Under the pieces are notes generated by a model that saw only the letters and a program-made list of their open reading frames with translations, made no database searches and was not told the DNA's origin. Positions 20,161 to 27,376 of a stretch of 64,000 nucleotides of DNA are shown here, piece after piece. The first letter of the stretch is position 1, and each line of letters opens with the position of its first letter. Source of the DNA: Shewanella atlantica (lineage in GTDB: Bacteria; Pseudomonadota; Gammaproteobacteria; Enterobacterales; Shewanellaceae); contig NZ_RXNV01000003.1 in the NCBI RefSeq assembly GCF_003966265.1, positions 557,447 through 621,446 of the forward strand, in the 5' to 3' direction. The translations under genes and the position numbers were made by a program.

Positions 20161-20631
20161 GAGTCTTCTCCTTGATTGGATTGTTATTTTTGTTATTGCC
20201 AACACAAGAAGGCAACGCAGCGAGTGATGACATCAATCTAATGGTAATCGAATAGTCATCGAATTAACATTACTGAGCAAGACAGCTATCCCCTTTATCA
20301 CATCAACACAGAGCTATTGTCATACTTAACAATTAAATAGAACTTAATTTGTAAAGCCGGCACCTAGATAGCTCAACAAGAACAAAGGAGATAATTAACA
20401 AGAATAAGGCTATGTTCTCCTGAATCGACACCAATAATTTAGGATAATACCAGTTAGCTGATTCGTAATCTCACACTAAAAACTGAGTCGTCCCTATTCT
20501 CATCATCGACAAATTTAAGGTTTTACCAAGCGTTCATTAAAACTCTTATAAAAGCTTAGTTATTCTTAGGCAGGTAATATCTCCTCCATAGATTTAACCT
20601 TTACGATTAAACAGTTCCTATGAGGCTTATT
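20161..20631. other. Divergent intergenic region, 471 bases
   Basis: Lies between the S9 peptidase and a plus-strand small exported protein. It is AT-rich and must contain both promoters. I found no clear operator, repeat, ORF or structured element. Confidence 0.4.
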
Positions 20632-21057
20632 ATGAAACTTACAAACCTAACTTCTATGAAGAATATCTTTCCTGTATTGGCTATCGCGTTCGCATCTATT
20701 ACGGTCGCAGTTCCAGCTCAGGCAACCCCCTTACCCGTTGTTGTTGCCACTTTTAAGTCGGTAAACACCTCGATGCAGTTCCATACAACACCTAAAGCCT
20801 CCTTCAAAGCGTCAAATGGCCTTGAAATAGCCATACATATGCCACGTAGTTCGGATGACAACCGTGTCCTGATAATGGATAAAGATTGGTCAATTATCCC
20901 AAACCATCACACAGATGCGAACCATATGGGGATAATCGAGGCCGCATATGAATATGCCCGCAGCCAAGGATTGAATGTTGAGCTGAAAAAGGCTGACCAA
21001 TTCTATTACGACGGTAGCCATGGATTTGCCTACGAGGTCTTGGTTAAAGAGGCCTGA
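20632..21057 (+). CDS. Small exported hypothetical protein
   Basis: Not recognised. The ATG at 20632 has TGAGG seven bases upstream; an in-frame ATG four codons earlier overlaps that site. The product is 141 residues with a clear signal peptide (about 1-31, ending VPAQA). The mature part of about 110 residues includes FKASNGLEIAIHMPRSSDDNRVLIMDKDW and ends FYYDGSHGFAYEVLVKEA, a mixed alpha/beta pattern. Cysteines are absent. It is transcribed divergently from the S9 peptidase and converges on proA, with a hairpin terminator between. Confidence 0.75.
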   Translation: MKLTNLTSMKNIFPVLAIAFASITVAVPAQATPLPVVVATFKSVNTSMQFHTTPKASFKASNGLEIAIHMPRSSDDNRVLIMDKDWSIIPNHHTDANHMGIIEAAYEYARSQGLNVELKKADQFYYDGSHGFAYEVLVKEA

Positions 21058-21061
21058 AAAA

Positions 21062-21090
21062 GAAAAGGAAGCTAATGAGCTTCCTTTTTT
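21062..21090. terminator. Terminator between the small exported protein and proA
   Basis: AAAGGAAGCT and AGCTTCCTTT pair around AATG with a T run on the right and an A-rich stretch on the left, so it can serve both converging genes. Confidence 0.88.
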
Positions 21091-21106
21091 TGGCTTAAAA
21101 GGTCAA

Positions 21107-22381
21107 TTAACCCCTTGCGGTATATTCCCCAACACCGATCCACTTATAGGTGGTCAGCGCCTCGAGTCCCATGGGGCCTCGGGCATGCAACTTTTGGGTG
21201 CTCACCGCAACTTCGGCGCCAAGGCCGAATTGACCGCCATCGGTGAAACGAGTACTGGCATTGACGTAGACGGCCGCCGAGTCCACTTCATTCACGAAGT
21301 GAGCCGATGCATGAATGTTGTCGGTTAAGATCCCTTCCGAGTGGCCACTCGAATAGGTCCTGATATGCTCGATCGCCGTATCGATATCGCTGACAACCTT
21401 AACGCCTAAGGTGAGTGATAACCACTCTTGCCCATAAGTCTCTTCGGTCGCTATCGAGATGGCTACGCCCTGTTTATCGGCGATAATTTTGGCTCGCGAG
21501 CAACCATAGAAACTAACACCTGATGCAGCAAGATGAGTATAGAGTTGCGGCAATAACTCATCCGCAATTGACTCGTGAACTAACACAGTATCGAGGGCAT
21601 TACAGACCGTTGGACGCTGAACCTTGGCATTGGCAATAACGTCAATCGACTTAGCAATATCCGCATCTTTATCCGCGTAGAGATGGCAAATTCCTATGCC
21701 GCCTAAAATGACCGGAATCGTCGCCTGCTCGGCGCACAGACGCTGCAGGTTTTGACCACCCCGGGGCACTATCATATCGACAAACTGATCGAGTTTAAGC
21801 AGGCCGCTGACTAAGACTCTGTCAGGGCTTTGAATGAGCTGTACGCTATCTGCCGGCAAGCCTTGCTCAACCACGGCTGTACGAATCGCTTCACTAAGGG
21901 CAAGATTAGACTGCAGTGTCTCTTTACCTCCTCGCAGGATCACGGCGTTGCCGGTTTTCAGTGCCAGCACGGCAATATCTACGGTCACATTAGGGCGCGC
22001 CTCATAGATGACACCAATCACTCCAAGGGGCACACGACGTCGTGATAACCGCAGGCCATTGTCTAATAACTGACTTTCCAGCTCTGTGCCTACCGGATCG
22101 GTTAAATTAATCACATTATCGATATCAGCAATCACGCCTTGCAGGCGTGACTCATCGAGCAATAGACGATCGATCATGGCATCATTGAGACCATTCTCCC
22201 GCGCAGCCGCAACATCTTTTTCGTTTGCAGCCAGAATGGTGGCGCTATTGTTTGTCAGGCTATTGGCGATAGCACTCAATAACGCCTGTTTCTGTTGGCC
22301 GGTTAATCCCGCTAACGCATAGCTTGCCTGCTTCGCCTGTTGTCCCAGTGTTTGCAGATAAACTGCATTATTCTCAATCAC
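21107..22381 (-). CDS. proA: Gamma-glutamyl phosphate reductase
   Basis: ProA reduces glutamyl-5-phosphate to glutamate semialdehyde with NADPH, the second step of proline synthesis. The product is 424 residues with an aldehyde-dehydrogenase-type fold. The catalytic Cys lies in [16 protein letters not shown], cofactor contacts fall in [16 protein letters not shown], and the C-terminal region has [33 protein letters not shown]. The start is GTG (MIENNAVYL), with AAGG about 10 bases upstream. It follows proB by 56 bases on the same strand and is presumably co-transcribed. Confidence 0.97.
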   Translation of the reverse strand: MIENNAVYLQTLGQQAKQASYALAGLTGQQKQALLSAIANSLTNNSATILAANEKDVAAARENGLNDAMIDRLLLDESRLQGVIADIDNVINLTDPVGTELESQLLDNGLRLSRRRVPLGVIGVIYEARPNVTVDIAVLALKTGNAVILRGGKETLQSNLALSEAIRTAVVEQGLPADSVQLIQSPDRVLVSGLLKLDQFVDMIVPRGGQNLQRLCAEQATIPVILGGIGICHLYADKDADIAKSIDVIANAKVQRPTVCNALDTVLVHESIADELLPQLYTHLAASGVSFYGCSRAKIIADKQGVAISIATEETYGQEWLSLTLGVKVVSDIDTAIEHIRTYSSGHSEGILTDNIHASAHFVNEVDSAAVYVNASTRFTDGGQFGLGAEVAVSTQKLHARGPMGLEALTTYKWIGVGEYTARG

Positions 22382-22437
22382 GTCACATCACCTTCATTTT
22401 CAGCGGACCTGATTTCCAGGGCCTGTAAACCTTAATT

Positions 22438-23556
22438 CTAAAGCACAACCATATCATTACGGTGAACCACGGCATCACCATAATCGTAACCAAGCAGAGA
22501 CTCGATATCATCCGAGTGGTTACCAGCTATCAGGTGCAGATCTTTGGCACTATAACGGCTCATGCCACGCGCAAACTCCCTGCCATCACTATCGACAAGT
22601 TGCAGCGTTGCACCTCGCTCAAACTTGCCTTCGACTCTGACAATGCCCTTAGAGAGCAAACTCCTCCCCTTTTGAGTCACGGCATTTTGGGCGCCCTGAT
22701 CCAGTATTAACTTACCTCTGGTTGCCTGGCCAGCTAAGATCCACTGTTTACGGCTCTCCAATGGATTTTCCAGCGCCGTAAAGTGAGTTCCTACAGACTC
22801 CTTGCAAACGGCATCTTGTATGACTCTGGGATGATGTCCCGATGCAATAATCACTTCGACACCGGCACGTCTCGCAATATCAGCCGCTTCTAGCTTAGTA
22901 GCCATGCCTCCGGTTCCTAAACCTGAGACGGCACCACCGGCGAGAAGCCGAAGACTGTCATCAATATTGACCACTTGCTTAATGAGTTTCGCATCGGGAT
23001 TCGAACGGGGATCGGCATCGAATAGCCCCCTTTGGTCGGTTAACAGGATCAGAAGGTCCGCATCACAAAGCAGAGCGGCGCGGGCTGAAAGGTTATCGTT
23101 ATCACCCACCTTGATCTCATTGGTCGCAACTGCATCATTTTCGTTAATGATAGGAATAATACCCTGAGCCAACAGCGCATTAAGCGAGTCTCGCGCATTG
23201 AGATAACGCTCTCTGTCATGAAGATCGGCGCGGGTTAACAGCAGTTGGCCCACGTGAAGGCCATAGATACTGAACAGTTGCGCCCAGGCTAAAATAAGCT
23301 GACTCTGCCCCACTGCGGCCAGAAGCTGTTTATTGGCTACGGTATCGGGAAGTTCGGGGTAACCCAGATGCTCACGTCCGGCGGCGATAGCCCCCGAAGT
23401 ACACAGTACGACCTCTACTCCGGCTTTCATTAACGCTGCCATCTGCCTCGCCAACTCAACCATATGCGCCTTATCCAGCTGTCGACTGCCGGATGTCAGA
23501 ACGCTTGTTCCCAATTTTACCACTACGCGGCGGTAACCAATCTCACTTAAGTTCAT
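22438..23556 (-). CDS. proB: Glutamate 5-kinase
   Basis: ProB phosphorylates glutamate in the first, proline-inhibited step of proline synthesis. The start chosen is ATG giving [20 protein letters not shown], equivalent to the known N-terminus; the frame is open about 23 codons further. The 372 residues contain the amino-acid kinase domain ([63 protein letters not shown]) and a C-terminal PUA domain (about 275-372), which ends [15 protein letters not shown]. Position and direction indicate a proBA operon. Confidence 0.97.
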   Translation of the reverse strand: MNLSEIGYRRVVVKLGTSVLTSGSRQLDKAHMVELARQMAALMKAGVEVVLCTSGAIAAGREHLGYPELPDTVANKQLLAAVGQSQLILAWAQLFSIYGLHVGQLLLTRADLHDRERYLNARDSLNALLAQGIIPIINENDAVATNEIKVGDNDNLSARAALLCDADLLILLTDQRGLFDADPRSNPDAKLIKQVVNIDDSLRLLAGGAVSGLGTGGMATKLEAADIARRAGVEVIIASGHHPRVIQDAVCKESVGTHFTALENPLESRKQWILAGQATRGKLILDQGAQNAVTQKGRSLLSKGIVRVEGKFERGATLQLVDSDGREFARGMSRYSAKDLHLIAGNHSDDIESLLGYDYGDAVVHRNDMVVL

Positions 23557-23668
23557 TTTCAAAATAGTAAATAAAGCCGAACTTAGCGTTATACCCAATC
23601 TTGAGGCTAATTGGTAGTCGACCATAAAAAAGAAGCGCTAAAACAGTGGAATTGTGAATTTTCCCCAT

Positions 23669-23696
23669 AAAAAAAGGCCATACACTGTATGACCTT
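23669..23696 (-). terminator. Rho-independent terminator of the NCS2 permease gene
   Basis: On the minus strand AAGGTCATAC pairs with GTATGGCCTT (one T-G pair), followed by a run of T. It separates the permease from proB. Confidence 0.85.
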
Positions 23697-23718
23697 CAAA
23701 AAAATGACCAGCTTCTAG

Positions 23719-25008
23719 TTAGCCATAGATAAATTTTGCAATAAACAGCGCCGCTAAAACCAGTACACCTACACTCAAGTCTCGGTATCGTCCACTCAAG
23801 AGCTTAATGACGGCATAAGAGATAAAGCCCATCGCGATACCCGTAGCTATCGAGAAGGTCAATGGCATCAAAATACAGACCACGACGACAGGCGCCGCCT
23901 CAGTTAAATCTTCCCATTCAACGTGAACCAGACCCGACATCATCAAGATAGCCACGTAAAATAGAGTTCCCGCGGTGGCGTAGGGCGGCACCATTCCCGC
24001 CAGTGGCGACAGAAACAAGGAGAATAAAAACAGCATGCCTACCACGACAGCTGTTAATCCTGTACGGCCACCCGCACTCACACCGGCTGTACTTTCGATA
24101 TAACTCGTAGTCGTCGATGTGCCCAGCATAGCGCCGGCAATCGTCGCAGTGCTGTCAGCAGTCAATGCTCGATTCAACCTCGGAAGACGCCCCTTATCAT
24201 CTAAAAATCCTCCGCGCTGCGCCACGGCAACCAGTGTCCCGGAGGTATCAAACAGATCTACAAACAGGAAGGCGAAGACAACCGAAAGCATACTCACTTC
24301 CAATACACTGGAGAGATCCATCTTCATAAAGGTGGGCATGATAGAGGGAGGGGTCGACATCACCCCCTGATATTGAACATCACCAAACAGGATACCTAAT
24401 ACAGTAATAGAAAGAATACTCACAATAACGGCAGACTTCATGCCGCGGTGTACCATGGCAATGATCAAAAAGAAGCCCAGAATGGCCATCACAGCAGGAA
24501 AAGCGGTCACATCCCCCATGGTCACCAGGGTCGCCGGACTGGCAACGACAATCCCGGCACTTTTCAACCCTATCAAAGCAAGGAAAAGACCGATACCGGC
24601 CGCAATACCCAGACGGAGCGACATAGGAATACTATTGACAATCCACTCTCTGATCTTAACCAGAGACAGGACCAGAAAACAGATACCCGACAGGAAAACC
24701 GCCCCGAGTGCTGTCTCCCAGCTATAACCCATCTCACCGACAACCGTATAGGTAAAAAATGCATTCAAGCCCATGCCCGGTGCTAGCGCAATGGGATAGT
24801 TAGCCACAATCCCCATAATCAAACACCCGATGGCGGCAGCAAGACAGGTCGCAACAAAGACGGCGCCATGGTCCATTCCGGCGTCGGCCAGCATCATGGG
24901 ATTAACAAATATAATGTAAGCCATTGTCAGGAAAGTAGTTAATCCAGCCACGACCTCCTGTCTTAATGTGGTTTGATTTTCTTTTAATTTAAATAATTTT
25001 TCTAACAT
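23719..25008 (-). CDS. NCS2 family purine permease
   Basis: An inner-membrane nucleobase:cation symporter of 429 residues with 12-14 hydrophobic segments. It belongs to the AzgA-like branch (E. coli AdeP/AdeQ, GhxP/GhxQ), with VAGLTTFLTMAYIIFVNPMMLADAGMD at the N-terminus, APGMGLNAFFTYTV near residue 75, and GTSTTTSYIESTAGVSAGGRTG in the substrate half. The substrate is adenine, hypoxanthine or guanine; the sequence does not settle which. ATG start with AAGGAACG upstream. The triple small-ORF cassettes lie upstream on the same strand. Each has its own terminator, so read-through into this gene is not expected. Confidence 0.9.
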   Translation of the reverse strand: MLEKLFKLKENQTTLRQEVVAGLTTFLTMAYIIFVNPMMLADAGMDHGAVFVATCLAAAIGCLIMGIVANYPIALAPGMGLNAFFTYTVVGEMGYSWETALGAVFLSGICFLVLSLVKIREWIVNSIPMSLRLGIAAGIGLFLALIGLKSAGIVVASPATLVTMGDVTAFPAVMAILGFFLIIAMVHRGMKSAVIVSILSITVLGILFGDVQYQGVMSTPPSIMPTFMKMDLSSVLEVSMLSVVFAFLFVDLFDTSGTLVAVAQRGGFLDDKGRLPRLNRALTADSTATIAGAMLGTSTTTSYIESTAGVSAGGRTGLTAVVVGMLFLFSLFLSPLAGMVPPYATAGTLFYVAILMMSGLVHVEWEDLTEAAPVVVVCILMPLTFSIATGIAMGFISYAVIKLLSGRYRDLSVGVLVLAALFIAKFIYG

Positions 25009-25235
25009 GGAACTGCGTTCCTTTTATTTTTTATTGTTGTAAGTAGGGTGTATTGTCACGCTCAGATCTGAGCTTATAAAAGTGTAGGTACAAAACAAAT
25101 GCAAATAAGATAGGAAAGGATACCTAAAATCTATTTACATTTTCCGACGATTATAGGGGGTTTACTCTAGTGAGGCTAGCGCAATAAAACTGGGGAGCTG
25201 GTACGTATCAGTATTTTTATGAACAAACTGCAGAC

Positions 25236-25263
25236 AAAAAAAAGCCCGCTCATTGAGCGGACC
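25236..25263 (-). terminator. Terminator of small-ORF cassette 1
   Basis: CCGCTC/GAGCGG stem with a three-base loop followed by eight T on the minus strand. Confidence 0.9.
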
Positions 25264-25382
25264 AATACTAAACTTTAAGTGTTCCTCGAGGGAAGTGTTA
25301 CTTTGATAACCAATGTCATCTTCAGTCTTCATAGCTTAAGGGGTCAAAGTTATGCTGACTAACGTAACCACTTAGGGACTAG

Positions 25383-25481
25383 TTAGCCCTTAACATTCAT
25401 AGTGTACAACCCGCCACGCAAAGCATCGGTACAGAACCAAGTGTTTTGCCAATAAACGTGCTGATTTCCGGTATAAGACAT
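25383..25481 (-). CDS. 32-residue peptide, cassette 1
   Basis: Unrecognised small protein. ATG start with AGGAG nine bases upstream. The product has 32 residues and begins MSYTGNQHVYWQ, with the invariant core YWQNTWFCTDALR. Trp15, Phe16 and Cys17 stand together. There is no signal peptide or membrane segment, and charge is near neutral. Two more copies follow in tandem (26156-26254 and 26839-26937). Copy 2 keeps the core with only synonymous codon changes, which is direct evidence that the frame is translated. It could be a regulatory peptide, a type I toxin, or the precursor of a modified peptide; nothing in the flanks decides. Confidence 0.75.
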   Translation of the reverse strand: MSYTGNQHVYWQNTWFCTDALRGGLYTMNVKG

Positions 25482-25649
25482 AGTCAATACTCCTAACAAA
25501 GTTGTAATAAAATTACTCTAGTCAAACTGGGCCAAACTTGCTAAACAAAGCAGCTAAAAAGCCTTAGAGTCAACTTGTCGCTCGATTCCATGGAGAGTTA
25601 TCCATCCTGGATAGACCTAGAGGTGGAAGGCGTCATTGCCTAACCAACG
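25482..25649 (-). promoter_or_regulatory. Structured 5' leader of cassette 1
   Basis: About 168 nt between the predicted start of transcription and the ATG. Visible helices are GGC/GCC near the 5' end, UAUCC-AGGAU-GGAUA, CUC/GAG closing a CCAUGGA loop, and a possible outer pairing of GUUG with CGAC. The same elements recur in the other two leaders. It matches no riboswitch class I know. Confidence 0.6.
25503..25517 (-). promoter_or_regulatory. Second HexR-like palindrome, inside leader 1
   Basis: Plus-strand TGTAATAAAATTACT, 14 of 15 positions of TGTAATWWWATTACA. It lies about 25 bases before the ATG, downstream of the promoter. Confidence 0.5.
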
Positions 25650-25655
25650 AGACAA

Positions 25656-25683
25656 ATTATACTCAAATGTAATTTTATTACAA
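25656..25683 (-). promoter_or_regulatory. Promoter of cassette 1 with HexR-like operator
   Basis: -10 TATAAT (25656-25661), 16-base spacer and -35 TTGTAA (25678-25683). The perfect palindrome TGTAATAAAATTACA (25668-25682) covers the spacer and -35, matching the HexR consensus TGTAATWWWATTACA as I recall it for gammaproteobacteria. A further palindrome TGTAATTTTACA lies at 25720-25731. Confidence 0.7.
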
Positions 25684-25983
25684 GATATATTTTAAAAATA
25701 GTACGATTTAGCCCATTTCTGTAATTTTACAACACCTAATATAGTTTTCCTTGATTCACACTAACGTCACTTATGGCGGTGCCCTTTAGCCTGAAAAGAC
25801 TGACAACATCTCCATCGCCTCCCCATGCATAGAGGCATTCCATAAGCTGTAGTCCTCAATCTCAAAAGATCACCACCTCTTTAGACATGACGCCGCCAGC
25901 TGTATATCGATTTTCTTAGCTGAGTTTTATGGCGTGAAGTTACATTGGTTATTTAATTATTTTGCTTGGGAGGGGAAATAAAC

Positions 25984-26010
25984 AAAAAAAAGCCCGCTCA
26001 AAGAGCGGGC
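25984..26010 (-). terminator. Terminator of small-ORF cassette 2
   Basis: GCCCGCTC/GAGCGGGC stem around a three-base loop, followed by eight T on the minus strand. Confidence 0.92.
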
Positions 26011-26155
26011 CGAGACTAAATCAAGTGTTCCTAAAGGAATGAGTTACCGCGCTAACAGTTGCACTAACATTTCGATCTTAAGATCAATATGTTACTTGAG
26101 TCTAAACATCCCAAAGGGATAAGGGTCAATAGATGGTAATTAGCTTGAGGGGTGG

Positions 26156-26254
26156 TTAGCCCTTGAAGCCGATGGCGTATAACCCGCCACGTAATGCATC
26201 AGTACAAAACCAAGTGTTTTGCCAATAAACATTCTGAATTCCGGTATAAGACAT
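26156..26254 (-). CDS. 32-residue peptide, cassette 2
   Basis: Second copy, beginning MSYTGIQNVYWQ and keeping the YWQNTWFCTDALR core. Between this copy and the other two the core codons differ at the third base only (Phe TTT/TTC, Thr ACT/ACC, Ala GCA/GCT, Leu TTA/TTG), while both flanks vary in residue (Asn6 to Ile, His8 to Asn, and a different tail after GGLY). The ribosome site AGGAG and spacing are the same as in copy 1. Function unknown. Confidence 0.75.
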   Translation of the reverse strand: MSYTGIQNVYWQNTWFCTDALRGGLYAIGFKG

Positions 26255-26418
26255 AGTCGATACTCCTAACAAAGTTGTAAAAAATACTCTAGTCAAACTT
26301 GGCTTAGCTAGATAACACAGTAGCTGTCACGCCGCAGAGTCAACCTGTCGCTCAATTCCCTGGAGAAGCATCCTTCCTGGATAGACTTAGAGGTGGAAGG
26401 CGTCATTGCCTAACCAAC
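26255..26418 (-). promoter_or_regulatory. Structured 5' leader of cassette 2
   Basis: The same arrangement as leader 1. The UAUCC hairpin changes to UAUCC-AGGAA-GGAUG (closing A to G, now U-G), and the CUC/GAG helix becomes CUU/GAG. Both changes keep pairing. The second palindrome near the ORF has decayed to TGTAAAAAATACT. Confidence 0.6.
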
Positions 26419-26424
26419 GAGATA

Positions 26425-26453
26425 ACTATACCTCTAATGTAATTTTATTACAA
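26425..26453 (-). promoter_or_regulatory. Promoter of cassette 2 with HexR-like operator
   Basis: -10 TATAGT (26425-26430), 17-base spacer and -35 TTGTAA (26448-26453). The perfect palindrome TGTAATAAAATTACA occupies 26438-26452. Confidence 0.7.
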
Positions 26454-26638
26454 GTTTTATCTGAAATTTACTCTATATTCGCCATACTATGTAATTTAAC
26501 AACAAAACAGATAAGCGCTGAGCACGATGGAGATTAAATAGAGATAGAGGCTTGAGCGCCGATCACCTTCAAATACGAGCAGCCAAGAGACCGAACAACT
26601 GATAGACGACTGTTACTAGTGACAAGCAAAAAGCAGAC

Positions 26639-26665
26639 AAAAAAAAGCCCGCTCAAAGAGCGGGC
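26639..26665 (-). terminator. Terminator of small-ORF cassette 3
   Basis: GCCCGCTC/GAGCGGGC stem and a run of T on the minus strand; nearly identical to that of cassette 2. Confidence 0.92.
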
Positions 26666-26838
26666 AAAGACTAATTTCAAGTGTTCCTAAAGGAAAGAGT
26701 TACCACGCTAGCAGTTACACTGGCATATCGATCAGATGATCAAGATGCGACTTGAGTCTAAATATCCCAAAAGGGATTAAGGTTGATGGATGATGGAAAC
26801 TACTTAAAGGGGTAGTCAGCCCTGTAAACCTTAAAGGA

Positions 26839-26937
26839 TTAACCTTTAGCGTTCATTGCAAATAAGCCGCTACGCAAAGCATCGGTACAGAACCAAGTGT
26901 TTTGCCAATAAACGTGCTGATTTCCGGTATAAGACAT
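26839..26937 (-). CDS. 32-residue peptide, cassette 3
   Basis: Third copy, MSYTGNQHVYWQ with the same YWQNTWFCTDALR core, then SGLFAMNAKG. It is closest to copy 1 and differs from it mainly after residue 22. ATG with AGGAG upstream. It is the first unit met after the aminopeptidase gene in the direction of transcription, but has its own promoter and terminator. Confidence 0.75.
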   Translation of the reverse strand: MSYTGNQHVYWQNTWFCTDALRSGLFAMNAKG

Positions 26938-27105
26938 AGTCAATACTCCTAAACAAAGTTGTAATAAAATTACTCTACTCAAATTTGGCTTAACTTACGA
27001 AATAAAGTAGCTAAAAAGCTGTAGAGTCAACCTGTCGCTCGATTCCCTGGAGAGTTATCCATCCTGGATAGACTTAATGATGGAAGGCTCAGTGCCTAAC
27101 CAACG
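26938..27105 (-). promoter_or_regulatory. Structured 5' leader of cassette 3
   Basis: Same helices as leaders 1 and 2. The first hairpin is GGC-ACUGA-GCC in place of GGC-AAUGAC-GCC: the stem is kept while the loop differs. A palindrome TGTAATAAAATTACT lies at 26960-26974 (plus strand), as in copy 1. Confidence 0.6.
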
Positions 27106-27111
27106 AAATCA

Positions 27112-27139
27112 ATTATAGTTAAATGTAATTTTATTACAA
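27112..27139 (-). promoter_or_regulatory. Promoter of cassette 3 with HexR-like operator
   Basis: -10 TATAAT (27112-27117), 16-base spacer and -35 TTGTAA (27134-27139). The perfect palindrome TGTAATAAAATTACA occupies 27124-27138. Confidence 0.7.
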
Positions 27140-27376
27140 GCTTTTTTTGACTTACATCTAAAATCGGCTACTTTGCGTAATTTAACCACAAAAAGGTTCT
27201 TTTTAGACTAGATAAAGTCCATATCGGTGAAGAAGATACAAAAAAGTTTCAGATAAATGATAAAAAGTAATCAAAATAAAAAATAGGTGCAGCGATAAAG
27301 AAGGGAAAGACATCATACTTTGCAAACTAGCCACTGCAGGTGACACCCAAGCATCACCTGCAGCTACAGGATAACC

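Noticed and set aside
21020..21328. Plus-strand ORF overlapping proA
   Set aside because: Runs antisense through the proA coding region with no independent evidence of translation.
25482..25649. tRNA, T-box or known riboswitch in the cassette leader
   Set aside because: The 5' part looks loosely cloverleaf-like, but no anticodon arm, T-loop, CCA end or specifier/antiterminator motif is present, and no known aptamer core could be matched.
25668..25682. TyrR box
   Set aside because: TyrR sites have TGTAAA-N6-TTTACA over 18 bases; this palindrome is 15 bases with a three-base centre, which fits HexR better.
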